DNA of 64,000 nt from Gnetum montanum (GCA_015680685.1 MNCI01023672.1:135467-199466), one strand, 5' to 3'; shown: positions 34,627 to 46,926, numbered from the stretch's first letter. Made by a program: numbers and translations. The notes: generated by a model not told the origin, from the letters alone.

Positions 34627-35067
34627 ACTACGATTGAACAAACCACTACCAAGTTGAAGTGAAAAACTAGCATCCATCACAATACTTGCAACATGAGAGA
34701 CATTACTACCATCAATAAGGATAAGCTCACTCTTACTTACCTCTTCCTGGCTTTTTCCATCCATCTTTGGTTCAAGTTGATCTTCAACATGTGGCTGTCC
34801 AATCTCATCAAAGCTTAAGGATTTATGATCCCAAATAGGAGTTTCTAATTCCAATGACATCTTCTCTTTAAAGGAATCATCAACAAGTTCTTCATCCCAC
34901 TTTATAGGTACCAATGCAAAAGGTAAACTCTCCTCCTTGGCCTTAACATTAGATTCATCAAAAACATCATCAAAGAAATCATTCTTCCACATACCTTGAC
35001 TAGAAGAGTCACATCTTTCCAATGCGATAGCCTCAACTTGGCTTAGAATCTCCTTCCCTTGCCACAA
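34624..35067 (-). pseudogene. TE-9 unknown acidic protein frame
   Basis: An open 147-residue frame on the minus strand is rich in Glu, Asp and Ser, with no Cys-His cluster, membrane segment or enzyme motif. Its 3' end is cut by the solo LTR at 34626. Neighbouring sequence upstream also has coding character but contains stops. I do not recognise it. It may be a degenerate gag spacer or captured host sequence. Confidence 0.4.
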
Positions 35068-35399
35068 GATATAGAAAAATTGTAAAAAGAATGAGTATCA
35101 TAACTTCTAGTGCTAACCTTGATCCTCCTTTAAAAAGTTCCTTAATCTTTTCCATTTCTTTGGCTTTTATCCTTCACCTCCCATGACTTATGAGGTAGGG
35201 ACTCTTCTTAATTAGCAGCATACACCATCATGGGCTTTGAAGATCTCTTGGTCCCTTTGATGAAGCTTTTGGTTTCCTTCCTTGAAACCCTTGAGTATTG
35301 AGCACTCCCTTACTCAATAAGAGATACTTTATAACTCCTTTTTTTCATTGATCTCTTCTTCACTAGATCTTTCATCTTCCTACCCTTCTTAATGGCTAG

Positions 35400-35598
35400 A
35401 AGACATTCACTCAATTATCCTTAAAATATTTTCCATGTTAGTCTTAAATTTCTCCATATCCCTTATTGAATATTTTGTAAAATCTTGGTGCTTGTGGACC
35501 TTTACTTTAGGAATAACTTCACGCATTTTAATCACCAAAGGTTTAAAGGATTCCTTGAACTCATGAAGCTCTTAATTTATCTTCTTCTTAGGAGCCAT
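35400..35598 (-). pseudogene. TE-9 first frame, MAPKKK start
   Basis: Beginning at ATG 35598, about 120 bp downstream of the primer site, the minus strand encodes MAPKKKIN, a stop, then ELHEFKESFKPLVIKMREV and RDMEKFKTNMENILRII, a lysine-rich, helical, coiled-coil-like text ending in a stop near 35405. Its place just after the leader is where gag would be expected. No gag signature is visible. Confidence 0.4.
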
Positions 35599-35717
35599 AC
35601 CTAAAGCAACAAGAATGATATCCAAAAGAAAATACATAAATATCTACAACAATGTTCCTTTCATTCAAAGAAAACACAAAGCTTCAACTATAAGTGTGGA
35701 AACCTCCAAGCCTTCTA

Positions 35718-35728
35718 CTTTGATACCA
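35718..35728 (-). other. TE-9 primer binding site, initiator-Met type
   Basis: The minus strand reads TGGTATCAAAG, close to the common plant site TGGTATCAGAGC complementary to initiator tRNA-Met. It lies a few bases inside the right LTR. Confidence 0.75.
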
Positions 35729-35731
35729 ATC

Positions 35732-36747
35732 TACTTCAAGGGTAGCACCTCAATAGACTCCAATAGAACCTAATCCACAAATTCCAAGTAGATTTAACTT
35801 AGAAATTGAGAACGACAACATGAAATAGATAAAAATTCCCTTATACCAAGAAAATTCTTAGAAATACATAGAAAATACATCAAATATGAGGAGCCAAGCT
35901 CAACTGAGAACTCTTCCAAGGATGTTAGAGGCCAAAATTATCCTCTCTTAATCCTTAATTACTCATAATGGAGCCCAAACTCAAGAAAAGACAATTATAA
36001 GAGATTCTCATAACCTCTCTCAAGTGCTCTCCCTTGCTTCTCACTCAACTTCCTTGCACAAGATTTCTTCTTACACCAGGTCTTCTCCCTCAACTCTCTC
36101 TTACTCTTAACCTAGGTTTGGCCTTTATCCTTTTGTGTTTGGTAGTTTGGCCTTTATCATTTGGCACTTTGGCATCAATAATGGTGAATTACAAGAATAT
36201 TTATATGTGACCAAAAGGTAAAAACCCTAGAAACCTTTCCTCCACTCAACTTGAGGTTATTTAGATGTTTTCTAAGTCTTCTCACCTTCTCCCCAGTGTC
36301 TTCCATCTTTCTTTGGCTATTTCTCAAATTGAAATGGGTAGCTTTAGAAGTTTCCCCATCCGCCTAGGTCATCTTTGACTTTTCCAAGACATCTCCTATG
36401 AAAAACCAACTCTTGACTAAGACATCTACTAATTTTTTGAGATGTCTCATTTGGGCCCAAGACATCTCATGCATAGTGTAGATGTCTCATTTGAGATGTC
36501 TCAAGTTCTAGTAAGACATCTCACCTGAGGATGCCAAATACAAAAATACTTATTTTGATGCTTGAAACATGTAGATGCCTCCAAACAAGTCCCCATAGAC
36601 CATGGAACCCCTAAACTCATTAACATGATCCCAAAACACCATGAAACATGGAAAAATACCTAAGAATCATCCTTTAAAAAATCAACATAAGAAGACACAT
36701 AGCATGTAGGATAGAACACGAGGATTGGAAGAGGTATCCCTACACCA
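35732..36747 (-). repeat. TE-9 5' LTR
   Basis: On the minus strand it starts TGGTGTAGGGATACC at 36747 and ends near 35732 next to the primer site. It is about 1.0 kb. The first bases agree with the left LTR (TGATGTAGGG), and TTACA follows at 36748-36752. Confidence 0.9.
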
Positions 36748-37654
36748 TTACACCAAGTAGTCCTTGAGGGCTAGTTGTGTTAATATCAATCTTGTAGCTA
36801 TTCTATGTTTAATATTGAAAACTTATGAGAGTATCACAGATAAATGGAAATCATGGATTAATAGTAGAATATCACATTAAATATGAGGTTAATGATTTTG
36901 GTTAATGAATAAGTTGATGATTATATTTTTTATTAATGGTATGGTTAATTAGTAATTGTTATTGGTTTTAATAATGTTTTGTAGTGTAAACCACTTATTC
37001 CAACTTGTTCCAAGTGGCACCAAGGTGATTTCCTCTATTTTGAAGGTGCTCTAACCCTTCTAACATGTGTTTCATGTATATTTTAGCCAGAAATCTTAAA
37101 TGAATTTTCCTAGTGATAGTGTGAATTCTAGATTGAAGTAGCATAGAAGAAGCATTGGTGATTAAGAAAGGTATTATGGATGAAGGATTCAAGCATTATG
37201 TACTCTTGGAATCAAGTTATGGATTTGCAAAATGATCCATGTGGATATCTTTTGTATTTCATGTAACCTTAAATTTAAAGGATATTTATGTGAGACATTG
37301 GTAAATCATATCATGGATTTCTGTTAAGTATTAATCCTTTACAATATGTTCAAGTATACTTATTGGATTATAAGGTTTCATACTTGGTATTTCAAAGTGC
37401 TTAAATGATTTATTTTAATACTCACAAGCTCCTACAACTCATTGATTGACATAAAAAACTTTATTTTCTTTAGCTTTCAATATACTACTACAAACTGCAA
37501 CCTGTAGCAACTCTTAGTTTTATACTACAATGGACTATAATCTACAATAACCCATATTTATCTATCTGATATATTAAAACACTTCCAAAGCATCTCTGAT
37601 ACATTCCAACCTCATACTAGGAACTTTCTAAAATCTCTAAGAAATATTAAAGAT

Positions 37655-37965
37655 GAAATACTTTAGAAAGTCAGGGTAATGTCCTCATCATCTTCCTCTC
37701 CTTAATGACCTCTCATAAGTTGGAGGGTAGAATACACCCATGACTCAAAGCTAATAGACTTGTCATCATAATTCTCATGACTCAATGCATCCAAAGCATT
37801 ATAAGAATGATCATCAATACTTGAGGTTTTTTTTTCGATCTTGACTTACTATTGGAGGCTTTTCCTTATGTTCCATCATACTTCCAATAATGCATTATTA
37901 CTTTGGAATTTCTAGCTTGCATTTCTATAGTGGTTCAAACCTACACAAAGGTGCAACAAAAATTT
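37655..37965 (-). repeat. TE-9-related internal fragment
   Basis: The order of words GACCTCTCATAAGTTGGAGGG, CCCATGACTCAAAGC, TTATAAGAATGATCATCAATA and GGAGGCTTTTCCTTATG follows that of 33060-33290 in TE-9 (CATAAGTTATAAGG, CCCATGACTCAAGGCC, and so on). It is a diverged copy of the polypurine-side internal region. The remainder of 36753-38703 is AT-rich with a TTG microsatellite (about 38174-38190) and no recognised gene. Confidence 0.55.
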
Positions 37966-38717
37966 GGAAAAAGATATATTAGTATCCATCAATGAGAAAG
38001 GCTTCAAAGCTTTGCCAATTATTAATGTTAATTTTTCACAACATAAAAATTTATATAGGTTTAATTATTTAATTTAATATATTCATTTACTTCTTCAATG
38101 TTGTTAAATGTAATTCAATTGATTAGTTTTGATTTTATTAACTAAATAACTAGACTATATTATTACAATTACTGTTGTTGTTGTTGTTGTCTTATATAAG
38201 TAAATAAAATACTTGTTAAAGTTTTGTATCCTTTTCTTTTACTACTATTAAAGCTTAGTCATAAATATTCTATATATTTTATTATTAAATGTTAAAATCC
38301 AGTTATCCTTAGAAGTTTTTCTATCTATCAATTAAGATGCATTTAGTTATGCATGTTGTAATTTTAGTATGCACATAATTATAATACTCTCTTCATTGAG
38401 CATTTTGATCCTAATCCTACCCAAACCATACCCCTTGCCATTTTTGTTATCAAACTAAGTTTGAGTTCACTTTTAATTATAATTAAATATTACATAAATA
38501 ATTTTTTTATGAAATTATTTTAGGATGGTATTCTACCTAGAATCTAACTTTACCATTGTATCTAAGATGTTCAAAAATGCTACTTTTGATCTTTTGTTTA
38601 TTAGAATCAAAGTTATGGTTCTCAATATATCACTATCTTAATTAGCTAGAAATCTTATAAAAGTTTTGGCTTTTAAACTACACAACCATGAGGAGTAATG
38701 TTCATATATTATTTCAT

Positions 38718-39343
38718 TGAAAAAATATGAAGGAGCGACCTGTTCTTTTGAAACCCTAGGAAACCCTCCGGATGATGTTGTTGCAGCCATTGTGGGCCTG
38801 AACCCACCTGTCGCTGCCACTGCCCTGTGTGCCCTGCATGAGTTGGGCGCAGCAGCTGGGCTTTGCCTACGTGCTACGACTGGTGGTTGTCTGTGTCCTG
38901 CCGTTGAAATTACCTGTGTGTGTGCCGCCACTACTGGATGATCCGGCCTGAGCGCCCCCATCCTCCTGAGCGCCGCTACCACCATCTGCCATTGTTGCTG
39001 ACGTGTGTGTCGATGCCGCGCGTTGCACGCCATCCGTAGCTATCGCTGATGTTCCTTGTTGCTACAATCCAAATCTACCTTATTGTGATTCCCTAGCAGC
39101 CAATCGATCTCATTTTGCAGCACTAGCCTGACAGATCTGAGTCAAGGGTGTCGCAGATCCGGGATCGCCACCATTAAGTTCAGATTTCTGAGTTTTTTTC
39201 ACATCATTGGGAGGACCTATGGCATTTTAGCATCAACGGGTTCAGTAGTTGTTTGGCATCTATGGGTTCACCGGTGCTTTCAATCTAGGAGTTCTACATA
39301 GGGTTGCATTGTTGGCAGAGAAGAACTATGCTACAGTGTAGTC
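38718..39343 (+). promoter_or_regulatory. TE-11 GC-rich 5' untranslated region
   Basis: This is the only strongly GC-rich block in the first 46 kb apart from small tracts. In LINEs this part holds the internal RNA polymerase II promoter. Two overlapping frames, a 131-residue minus-strand one (39033-38638) and a 74-residue plus-strand one, result from the composition and match no known domain. Confidence 0.6.
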
Positions 39344-40437
39344 ATGGATGAATCTCAAGGCCCGTCTGGCTCTTCTCAGTAGGGAAGTTCCCCAACTCCA
39401 CTAATATTGATTTTTTTATTCCAGATGATCTTTTTGATAATGTAGCTGAAGAATTTTCATCCTGGTTCATTTTTATTCAAATTATGGGTTTTATTCCCCG
39501 ATCAGTAAATCTCAATTTGTACATCAAATTTATTCTACAATCTCATGGCATAACCGTTTCCTATGCTCGAAACTTTATGCTCATAGAACTCTCTGATGCT
39601 TCTCATGTCAAGAAAGCCCTTTCAGCCTATTTTCTCCCAGCACGAAATGCCACCCTGGTCGTCCATCCATGGAAATTTAACTTCGATGTCACCAACCCAG
39701 CCTATAAAACTATCCCCTATTATGTGGAGTTACCTAATCTTCCACTTTTTTTTCCACCTTTGAGAGAGACATTGTCAGTACCCTAGGTCCCATTATCTCT
39801 GATCACGGAATAGAGGTTAATGGAATTCAGTTTTATCGCTACTGTATAGAAGTTGACATCTCTCACAAGAAAACCTCTCTCACATTAGCGGCTGGAGGAA
39901 AATTGTTCACAGAAAAAGTTGATTTTTTTTACCTTCCAAACTCCTGTAGCTATTGTCATCCAGCTGATCACCACATCTTGGCCTGCCCTTCCTTAGCTAG
40001 GAAGAAAAATGCAAAAAACTCTTCATAAAATCGTTCTTCCCCTATAGAGGAAACTCAAGTCCTACCGAAAACATTTAAATTTGCAGCCACTCCCCACAAG
40101 ACCTCTAGTTCTCTCTCCAAACCTAAATCCTCTACCACACAAGTCCCTCATTCTAGCTCCTCTATAAAGATCACTTCGTAAGCTAAAGTCACCCAATCTA
40201 AATCTTTCAAGGACTTTATTTCAACCACTGAGGGAGGGAAGGATGGGGGTAGGAAAAGAGCTAAATCATCCTCCTTTTCTGACCCACCATTATCTCTCTC
40301 CCATATAACCTCTTCTATAGTTCCAGTCATTACAAACGACCCCTCTATTGTCTACCCCAACATAATGGAAATGGACACATCAACCCTCAAATCCTCTGAA
40401 GTTATTTCCCTACCCGCATCTTCTACCTCCTCATGAA
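39344..40437 (+). pseudogene. TE-11 ORF1 (nucleic-acid-binding protein)
   Basis: ATG 39344 opens MDESQGPSGSSQ, then a TAG and a frame change at a T-run. Frame 39484-39786 carries SHGITVSYARNFMLIELSDASHVKKAL, the RRM-like part of plant LINE ORF1. After another shift, CSYCHPADHHILAC (C-x2-C-x4-H-x4-C, near 39945-39990) is an intact knuckle. A Ser/Lys-rich tail with two stops ends at TGA 40435-40437. The protein would coat LINE RNA. Confidence 0.75.
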
Positions 40438-43400
40438 TTTAGTATCTTGGAATGTTCGAGGCCTTACAAATAGGCTTTGAGGTAAAAGGGGTAGCAATTT
40501 TCTCTCTAGTCTAAATACCACCTTTGATTTCATCCTTCTTCAGGAAATTAAAATTTTAGCTTCTGACTTAGTGTTTTCAGCTCATAGGTTTCTTCCCCAC
40601 TCCTCAGTCATAGCTACCTCCCACGTGTATGGAAAAGGTGGAGCAGCTATTCTCATTTCAGCCCATTATAAAGACAAACTCATCCATTCTGATTTTGATT
40701 CAAGCCAAAGAGTTTCTTGGGCTATCTTTTCCTCCTCCCACAGACCCTTTGGTGTTTGCTCTATTTATGCTCCAAATGACTCCATGGAACGAGCTAACTT
40801 ATGGCAGGAACTAACCTATTCTCTTCCTTCCATTCCTTGGATTTTTGGTGGAGATTGTAATATGATTGAATTCCCTCATGATAAACTTGGGGGAGTCCCT
40901 TTTTGACTTCCTCCTCATGAATTTCAACCTTGGTTTGACTTTAAAAAACAATTTTATCTCCTTGATGGAGTCAAGGATAACTCAAGCAGTCCTCTCCATA
41001 GATTTACTTGGAGTAATCTTCATCTGGATCAGGCTCGAATATATAGTCAGCTAGATCAATTTTACTTCTCCACACTATCCTTTTGATAGGCAATCTCCAC
41101 CACTACGGTTCACCAACATGCTACGTTATCTGAACATTATCACATCATCTTTTCCATGCAAATCTCTGGTACTTCTCAAAGGACCAGATTCCACCTCTTT
41201 CACCTACACTCTAATTTATTCTCTTCTCCTTCATCTCAACAACTTCTTTCTAATCTTTGGAATGCCGAACCTAGGCCCACAAGTCAGGTGGGTTGGATCC
41301 AATGGTGGCTGTGAACCACTAGTAGGGTGAGGAACTTTGCTTGGAAGTTCAGCAAGGAAGTGGCCTCTTGTTCTAGACTAGAGTACAACAACATTTGTTC
41401 AACTATTAATAATCTCACGGAAAGGTTATCCATAGAACCCTTTAATACCCACATTCATGAAGAACTTGCTAAAGTTCGCTCCACTTTCCAATCTTGGGAA
41501 GTCCACAAGGCCCACAGTGCTTTAATCAAAAGTAGACTTACTTGGTTGAAGATTCAAGATGAGCAATGTAAGGAATTTTTTAAATATCTTAACAGCTCTC
41601 CTTCCATTCCATCCCTAGATACTCTCTCTAGGGATGGTGTTAATATCACTGATCACGATAGTATTTTCTCTTAGCTTAAGGAGCAATTTGAAGCCTTGTT
41701 TATAGCTTCCCCAATGAATCTCTCATCATTTGAGGCCACTATGCGTAACTATCCTAGGTTAGTTGACTCATCCATATCTCACATCCTCAATGCTAATATC
41801 ACTCAAGAAGAGCTTCAACATGCTTGTTTCAAACTCAGCTCTGGGAAAGCTCCTGGATATGATGGTTTTCCTGTTGAGTTTTTTCAGAGGCATTGGAATC
41901 TTGTTGGCCATGACCTTTTCCAAGTAATTAAAGAGGCTATCCATCTTGGTTCTCTTGGACCAAATTTAAATCTTGAGATTATTCGCCTCCTTCCCAAATT
42001 AGGAGACCCTACTAGTATAGCTAATTGGCGATTCATTACTCTTCTTAATGTGGTATACAAAATTTGGGCCAAATGCTTAGCCTTACATTTGAAAAAATTC
42101 CTTCATAAAATTATATCTCCTCAACAAACCAGATTTGTCCCAGGGTGTTATATCTTAGATAATGTAGTGGCTTCTTGGAAAGGTTTGCAGTGGGCTAAGG
42201 ATGATGGCCAAGACATCCTTTTGATGAAATTGGACTATGCCAAGGCCTAGGAAAACATTAAGTAGGACTTTATCCTTCAAACTATGTCAACACTAGGTTT
42301 TGGCTCCAAGTATCTTCATATGGTGAAATGTCTCTTCTAAAATGCTAATGCGAGAATAGCCACCACCTTTGGCATCACCGCCCCCTTTGCATTACATAGA
42401 TCAGTAAGATAAGGTTGTCCTCTTGCCCCTTATCTCTTTATCATTGCTGCAGATTTCCTTTGCCATCAAATTAACCATGATATTCAATCAGGGATGCTAT
42501 ATGGAGTGCGCTTTTCCTCTCCTCAACATCAACTGCTTAATATGCATTTTGCTGATGACTCTTTTTTTCTAATCCAAAATACAACCGATAATGTTAAACG
42601 ACTTTTAGCCCAAGTAGAGCAATATTGTTCTCTCTCTGGTTCTACCATTAATTGGTCTAAATCTTCTGTATATAGTTTTCATAACAATTATAGTAAACTC
42701 CCCACCTATCCATGGAAATTAATCCAAGACCATGAGATCATGAAGCTCTTGGGAATCCCTTTTCGATTTCGTGGTCCTACTTCTACACTGTGGGAGCTAG
42801 TTATCTCTCGTATTCGTAAGAAAACTGAAAAGTGGAAGACTAAGCCCCTTACCTTGGCAGGAAAATATCTTGTTTGTAAATCCATTTGTGCTTCTACCCA
42901 TGTGTATTATTCCTCGTGTTGGGCTCCTTCCCACACAGCCTATCAAAACTTGGAGCAGTTATTTTGAGAATTCATGTGGTCATCTAAAGATTCCCAATGA
43001 GGTTTTCATCGAGTTGCTTGGAACATTGTCACTCTTCCTAGAAATAAAGGAGTATTAGGTTTGTTGAATTCCTACAAATAGGGACTCACCTTAGTTGCTA
43101 AGTGGTTAGTGCAACATCTGGACACCTCTGACATAATTGGAAAGCTTCTCCAGCTAAGGCTTCATCAAAGTTTTCCTAAACATAAGCCCTTTTGGAAAAA
43201 CATCCATCCTATTAATTGGATTTTCTCTCCTCATTCTATCTCCATTCCTGGTTGCCATGTCTTCAAAAGCTATGGAAGACTTGGAAAGTTCTCCACCATC
43301 ATATTAATTGGTCTAATATCCATCTTAACCCTACTCTCCTTCCCATTCTTTGCCCTTGGTGGTTACCCTTGACCCCTGCCCCCCTTGCCATTACTAATGC

Positions 43401-44298
43401 AAGATTAGCCATTATTTGGTACTGGAAGGGAGTGATTTCCCTTAATTGTCTTCATCTTGCTAATCAACGGATTTCTTGGGAAGCGTTTGAAAACCTATAT
43501 GGAGATTTGAAAGCAATGCGACTTTGCTTCCACCAGATACATACATTTCTTCATCAATCATTACACCTAGATGGTGCTATCCAAGGTATATTTCATGGCC
43601 TCTATTGGTCTAATGGGTCAAAATTTTTTCCTTATCGGCCACATGTTCCCTTCCAATTGTTACACGATTCTTCCGAAGTCATTCTATGCTGTAATCGCTC
43701 TTGGAATAAACAAGAATCAAAGGATTTTTAGATCTCTCTTTTCAACCAAATTTTGCATCTCCCGAGTCTTCCCAAAATTCAACAATTCCTTTGGTGTTTT
43801 CTTCATCAAGGTCTCCCTATCGGGAAATGTTTAGCATACCTTGGGATTCACTCCCCTAAGTGCCCTTTATGTAATGACCCTAAAACCTTTGTCCATGTTT
43901 TTTGGCTTTGCCCATTTGCTCAGCTTGCATGGGAATGGGCTTCTAAGGTTTTTCCCTCATGCACTCTTACACAAGAGGCCGTAATGTTTGGTTTCTTACC
44001 TACCAGGTCCACAAACTCTCATTTCCTATGGAAGATCCTTAGGCCCATTATCTTATATACTATTTGGAAACGTAGATGTACCACACTTTTTCAAAAGACA
44101 ATTATTTCAAACTCCTTACAACTAACTACATCAGAAAAAATGCAAATTCTTCCGCATGTTCACTTCCAAATTATATCTCAAGCCCCAAAATTCAAGATGA
44201 ATGCTAACAAGTTGTTTTTCTTATTGCAGCCATGGAGTCATATCGAAGATTCAAATAATCACCATCATCATGCCTCGCTTCAGAAGAAAGTCTCCTAA
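40434..44298 (+). pseudogene. TE-11 ORF2 (endonuclease-reverse transcriptase)
   Basis: The ATG (40434) overlaps the ORF1 stop as ATGA; a one-base deletion follows. The main frame then holds from 40442 to about 43240. The endonuclease has VSWNVRGL, LLQEIK (catalytic Glu), SIYAPND, IFGGDCNM and FTWSNLHLDQARIYSQLDQF. The RT has SSGKAPGYDGFPVEFF, the fingers/palm text LLPKLGDPTSIANWRFITLLNV, a broken R-x-GCPLAPYLF block and FADDSFF, the F/Y-x-D-D catalytic site, near 42550. After a frameshift near 43240 comes zf-RVT with CPLC and HVFWLC. Stops number about nine. The product would nick target DNA and copy LINE RNA at the nick. It is non-functional here. Confidence 0.85.
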
Positions 44299-44581
44299 TT
44301 ATGCCACAGTTTTCTACACCATTTGGCCTTTTTCCTCTTTCTCCCACCTTTGTTCTCATTCGACAATCCACACCCTGGAAATGATACACACATTTTAGCG
44401 AATGGTTGATCTCTGGAATGCTAAGTTTAACACATTTCCTCTATAATAGTCTCAGTCAACATAGTTTCTCTTCCTCCTTTCCTCAATCTATATGTCTTGA
44501 AGTAGCTTATGTACTAAATTTTGTTTTCGATTAATAAAATTCTCTTTTTGGGGTCCGACACCNCCCCCCCCCCCCCCCCCA
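44299..44581 (+). other. TE-11 3' untranslated region and C-rich tail
   Basis: It ends with AATAAAATTCTCTTTTTGGG, then GTCCGACACC, one N (44563) and 17 C up to 44580, before the target duplication. A LINE of this type would be expected to end in poly-A or a short repeat. The homopolymer and N suggest an assembly problem. Confidence 0.65.
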
Positions 44582-44595
44582 ATATATTATTTCAT

Positions 44596-46325
44596 CATAT
44601 AGTCACATAGTGCACTTGATAAGGATTCTATAGGTTTAAATGGAACTTGATTTGGAGTCTATATGCAACTGTTATGAGTGTTTGACACTGAGGATATTAG
44701 TTGGAAGGGGAAATTTAAAATAAACTTATGAAAATGATTATTAAAAAATCAAAAATCACATTGAAAAAGTAAGTCAATTTGAAGAAAACCATGTGTACAT
44801 GGAAAAATAAGGCTACTTATAAAAGTTTTTAAAAATTAAAGAAAGAATATATATGATTTACACATTGCATATATATTTTATATAAAACTTTTGCATTTTT
44901 CATTGCTGCATTGCATCATATCTTTCTATGGCCTCTCTTGTGCATTGTATTTTCTATTTTCTTTGAAACAAAATCATTTTTTATTGTATTTCTTAATTTC
45001 TTAACCATTTTCTGTCCAATTTCTTCCATTCTAATCCCATTTTTCTATTTTTGAACATATATAAAGGCCATGTTTCACATTGCATGTGATTCTTATAAAA
45101 ATATTTTGGCCTTTGGTACATCTCACTTTGGATTGGGAGATTTTTGAAAAGTTTCTTTAGGGCATGGTGAAAATATATTTGAGGTTTTTTGGTGGCAAAG
45201 AAAGTTGATAAGAATTTGAAAGGGTCTATAACATACTAAAGAAGTTTATTTTAGTTTTTTTTTTCATATAGCTATCCTCCTTTGTTATGGATTTTGTACT
45301 CTCTTCATGCTTCATAATTCTTCATTATTCTTTTATGATTTTAATTACAATGCTGAGACTTTGTAAAATTTTTATTAGTTTAGACTTGTTTTTATATGAA
45401 AATTTGTATTATAATCTTGTTTAGATCATTTTTTGCCTTTTCGTAAATTTTTGGAATATGTGGAAACTTTGTCAAATTTTCTTCTCAAGTATTTTATAAT
45501 TATTTTGGATTAGTTCTTGATATAAATAGGCTTTTGCAAGAATTTTTTATGAAAGTTAACTTTTATACTAATTTGGTAGAGGAAGCCAAGAATTTTTAAA
45601 TTTCCTCATTTGCATGCAATAGTGGAGTGTTCCTTAGTGGAACCCACCCCATAGGAACAAGGGTTTTTAATGGATTTTCTACCTTGAATTTTGATTCCTA
45701 AGTTCATGTGAGGTTGGGAAACTAGTTGAGACCATGGTACTGAGTAGTTGAGTATAATGGTATGCAGTGAGACATAGTTAAGATCTATCTTTTCGATGAT
45801 ATGTATGCCTTGGCTACTAAGAAATTTAGTAGTCAGACTATTATCGACCATGCTTGACTCATTTCAAATCACAACGATAATTTGATGATAGTAGTGAGGT
45901 TATTGTTGGCACATTTGGCCATTCCATGGAACAGTAAGACTCTTGATTTGAAAACTAAAACTCATGGGTTCAATTTTGATAAGCCTCTTGTTTCATTTTC
46001 AATAAATTACAACAGTCAAGTCATGCTTCTAACATTATGTATTCAAAGGTTGTTGGATCATCTGGTAAGGTATGTATCCACCTAATAACACATCAAAGTT
46101 CAATTGTCCGGTTGTTAGGACTCTGTGGTGTGGTTCTAAATCAAACTTTGAATGAGATGATAGGATTGTTATTGGGTGTGATTTTGGGGCAAAAACTAGC
46201 TTTTGGATATTCCAGATATTAGCAAAAATTCACTGCTAGTGCTCAAATGGATTTCAGTGGAAGCGTTGGAATACCATTCCAGAAAATATTTCAAAAATAC
46301 AAATATTTTAGTTCTATGTCCTTTT
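44596..46325. other. Unassigned AT-rich flank
   Basis: The sequence starts with the empty-site side of the LINE target. Nothing in either strand matches a retroelement motif or RNA gene I recognise. Short frames at 45606-45851 and 45882-46085 show no domain. The stretch may be old intergenic DNA. Confidence 0.5.
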
Positions 46326-46329
46326 GTAG

Positions 46330-46926
46330 GCTCCTGGTTTTGGCACAGCCGTTGAGAATGGTTACGATGGTGTAATCATTGGGGTTCATCTGCGCTTGCT
46401 GCATCTAGGGAAAAATGCCAAAACCCTCACTCACACGGTTGTTGGCAACACAAGAAGAACCCAGAAAACCTAAAATTATGCCTTGAAACCCTTGTTGAAG
46501 AGTGCTGCAGATCATGCTGTTGCCACCGCCGCTGTTGGAGTCGTTCTGGCCGTTGCTGTTGCTATTATCCTGTGCGCCGATTTTAGCATGGACTGATGCA
46601 TCAAGAGCACCAGCGCCAGCACCTATGCCGATGCCAGAACCTACGTGGGAGGACTGCATGTGAGCGGAGGACAGAAGGTGACGGCGAAGAGGGCTACTGC
46701 ATCTTGCAATCTAGGCAACCCTGCTAGACTACATTCTTCAGCACGTCCGCAATGTCGAAACTGCTTCATTGACGTCAAATTTTCTTTTAATTTTCGCTGC
46801 TAGGGTTTGTGAAATATAGGGATTATTTTCAAAACTAAAGCGACCTCGAATCCTCGCGAGCCTGCCATTGCCAATAGCGATCGTCGGAGCCCTAGACGAT
46901 GAAGAGGGCGGCAGCGGCACCAACAC
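46330..46926 (-). pseudogene. PPR-like gene fragment
   Basis: One minus-strand frame runs from 46926 to about 46300 with stops at 46738, 46728, 46713 and 46405. Its end reads NNRVSEGFGIFP, a TAG, then MQQAQMNPNDYTIVTILNGCAKTRSLQ. That fits the PPR consensus (EAL-LF-MQ-AG-PN-T-VL-ACA). If the TAG was CAG (Gln), a single PPR motif plus part of another is present. Upstream is a Ser/Gly/Asn-rich region starting MLVPLPPSSSSRAPTIAIGNGR. PPR proteins bind organellar RNA. The fragment has one or two motifs instead of the usual ten or more, so it is a relic. Base composition is clearly more GC-rich than the flanks. Confidence 0.45.

Larger units (their letters stand above)
32053..36747 (-). mobile_element. 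TE-9: large non-autonomous LTR element with perfect target duplication
   Basis: LTRs at 32053-33027 and 35732-36747 flank an internal region with an initiator-Met-type primer site on the right and a polypurine tract on the left, giving minus orientation. TTACA flanks both ends (32048-32052 and 36748-36752). The internal part codes for no recognisable gag or pol, only two unknown frames. A solo LTR (TE-10) is inserted inside. It fits the description of a large retrotransposon derivative. Confidence 0.85.
38718..44581 (+). mobile_element. TE-11: L1-type LINE, near full length
   Basis: ORF1 with a CCHC knuckle is followed by ORF2 with an AP endonuclease, RT and a C-terminal zinc-binding (zf-RVT) domain. 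The 14-bp sequence ATATATTATTTCAT flanks the element at 38704-38717 and 44582-44595, a target-site duplication from target-primed reverse transcription. The 5' untranslated region (38718-39343) is GC-rich, unlike the surrounding DNA. The tail is not poly-A but a C-run with one N. Confidence 0.9.

Noticed and set aside
36995-37192. 65-residue minus-strand frame as a gene
   Set aside because: AT-rich intergenic sequence without homology or start context.
38638-39033. 131-residue minus-strand protein (Arg/Ala/His-rich)
   Set aside because: Antisense to the GC-rich 5' region of the LINE and crosses the element edge at 38718; no domain.
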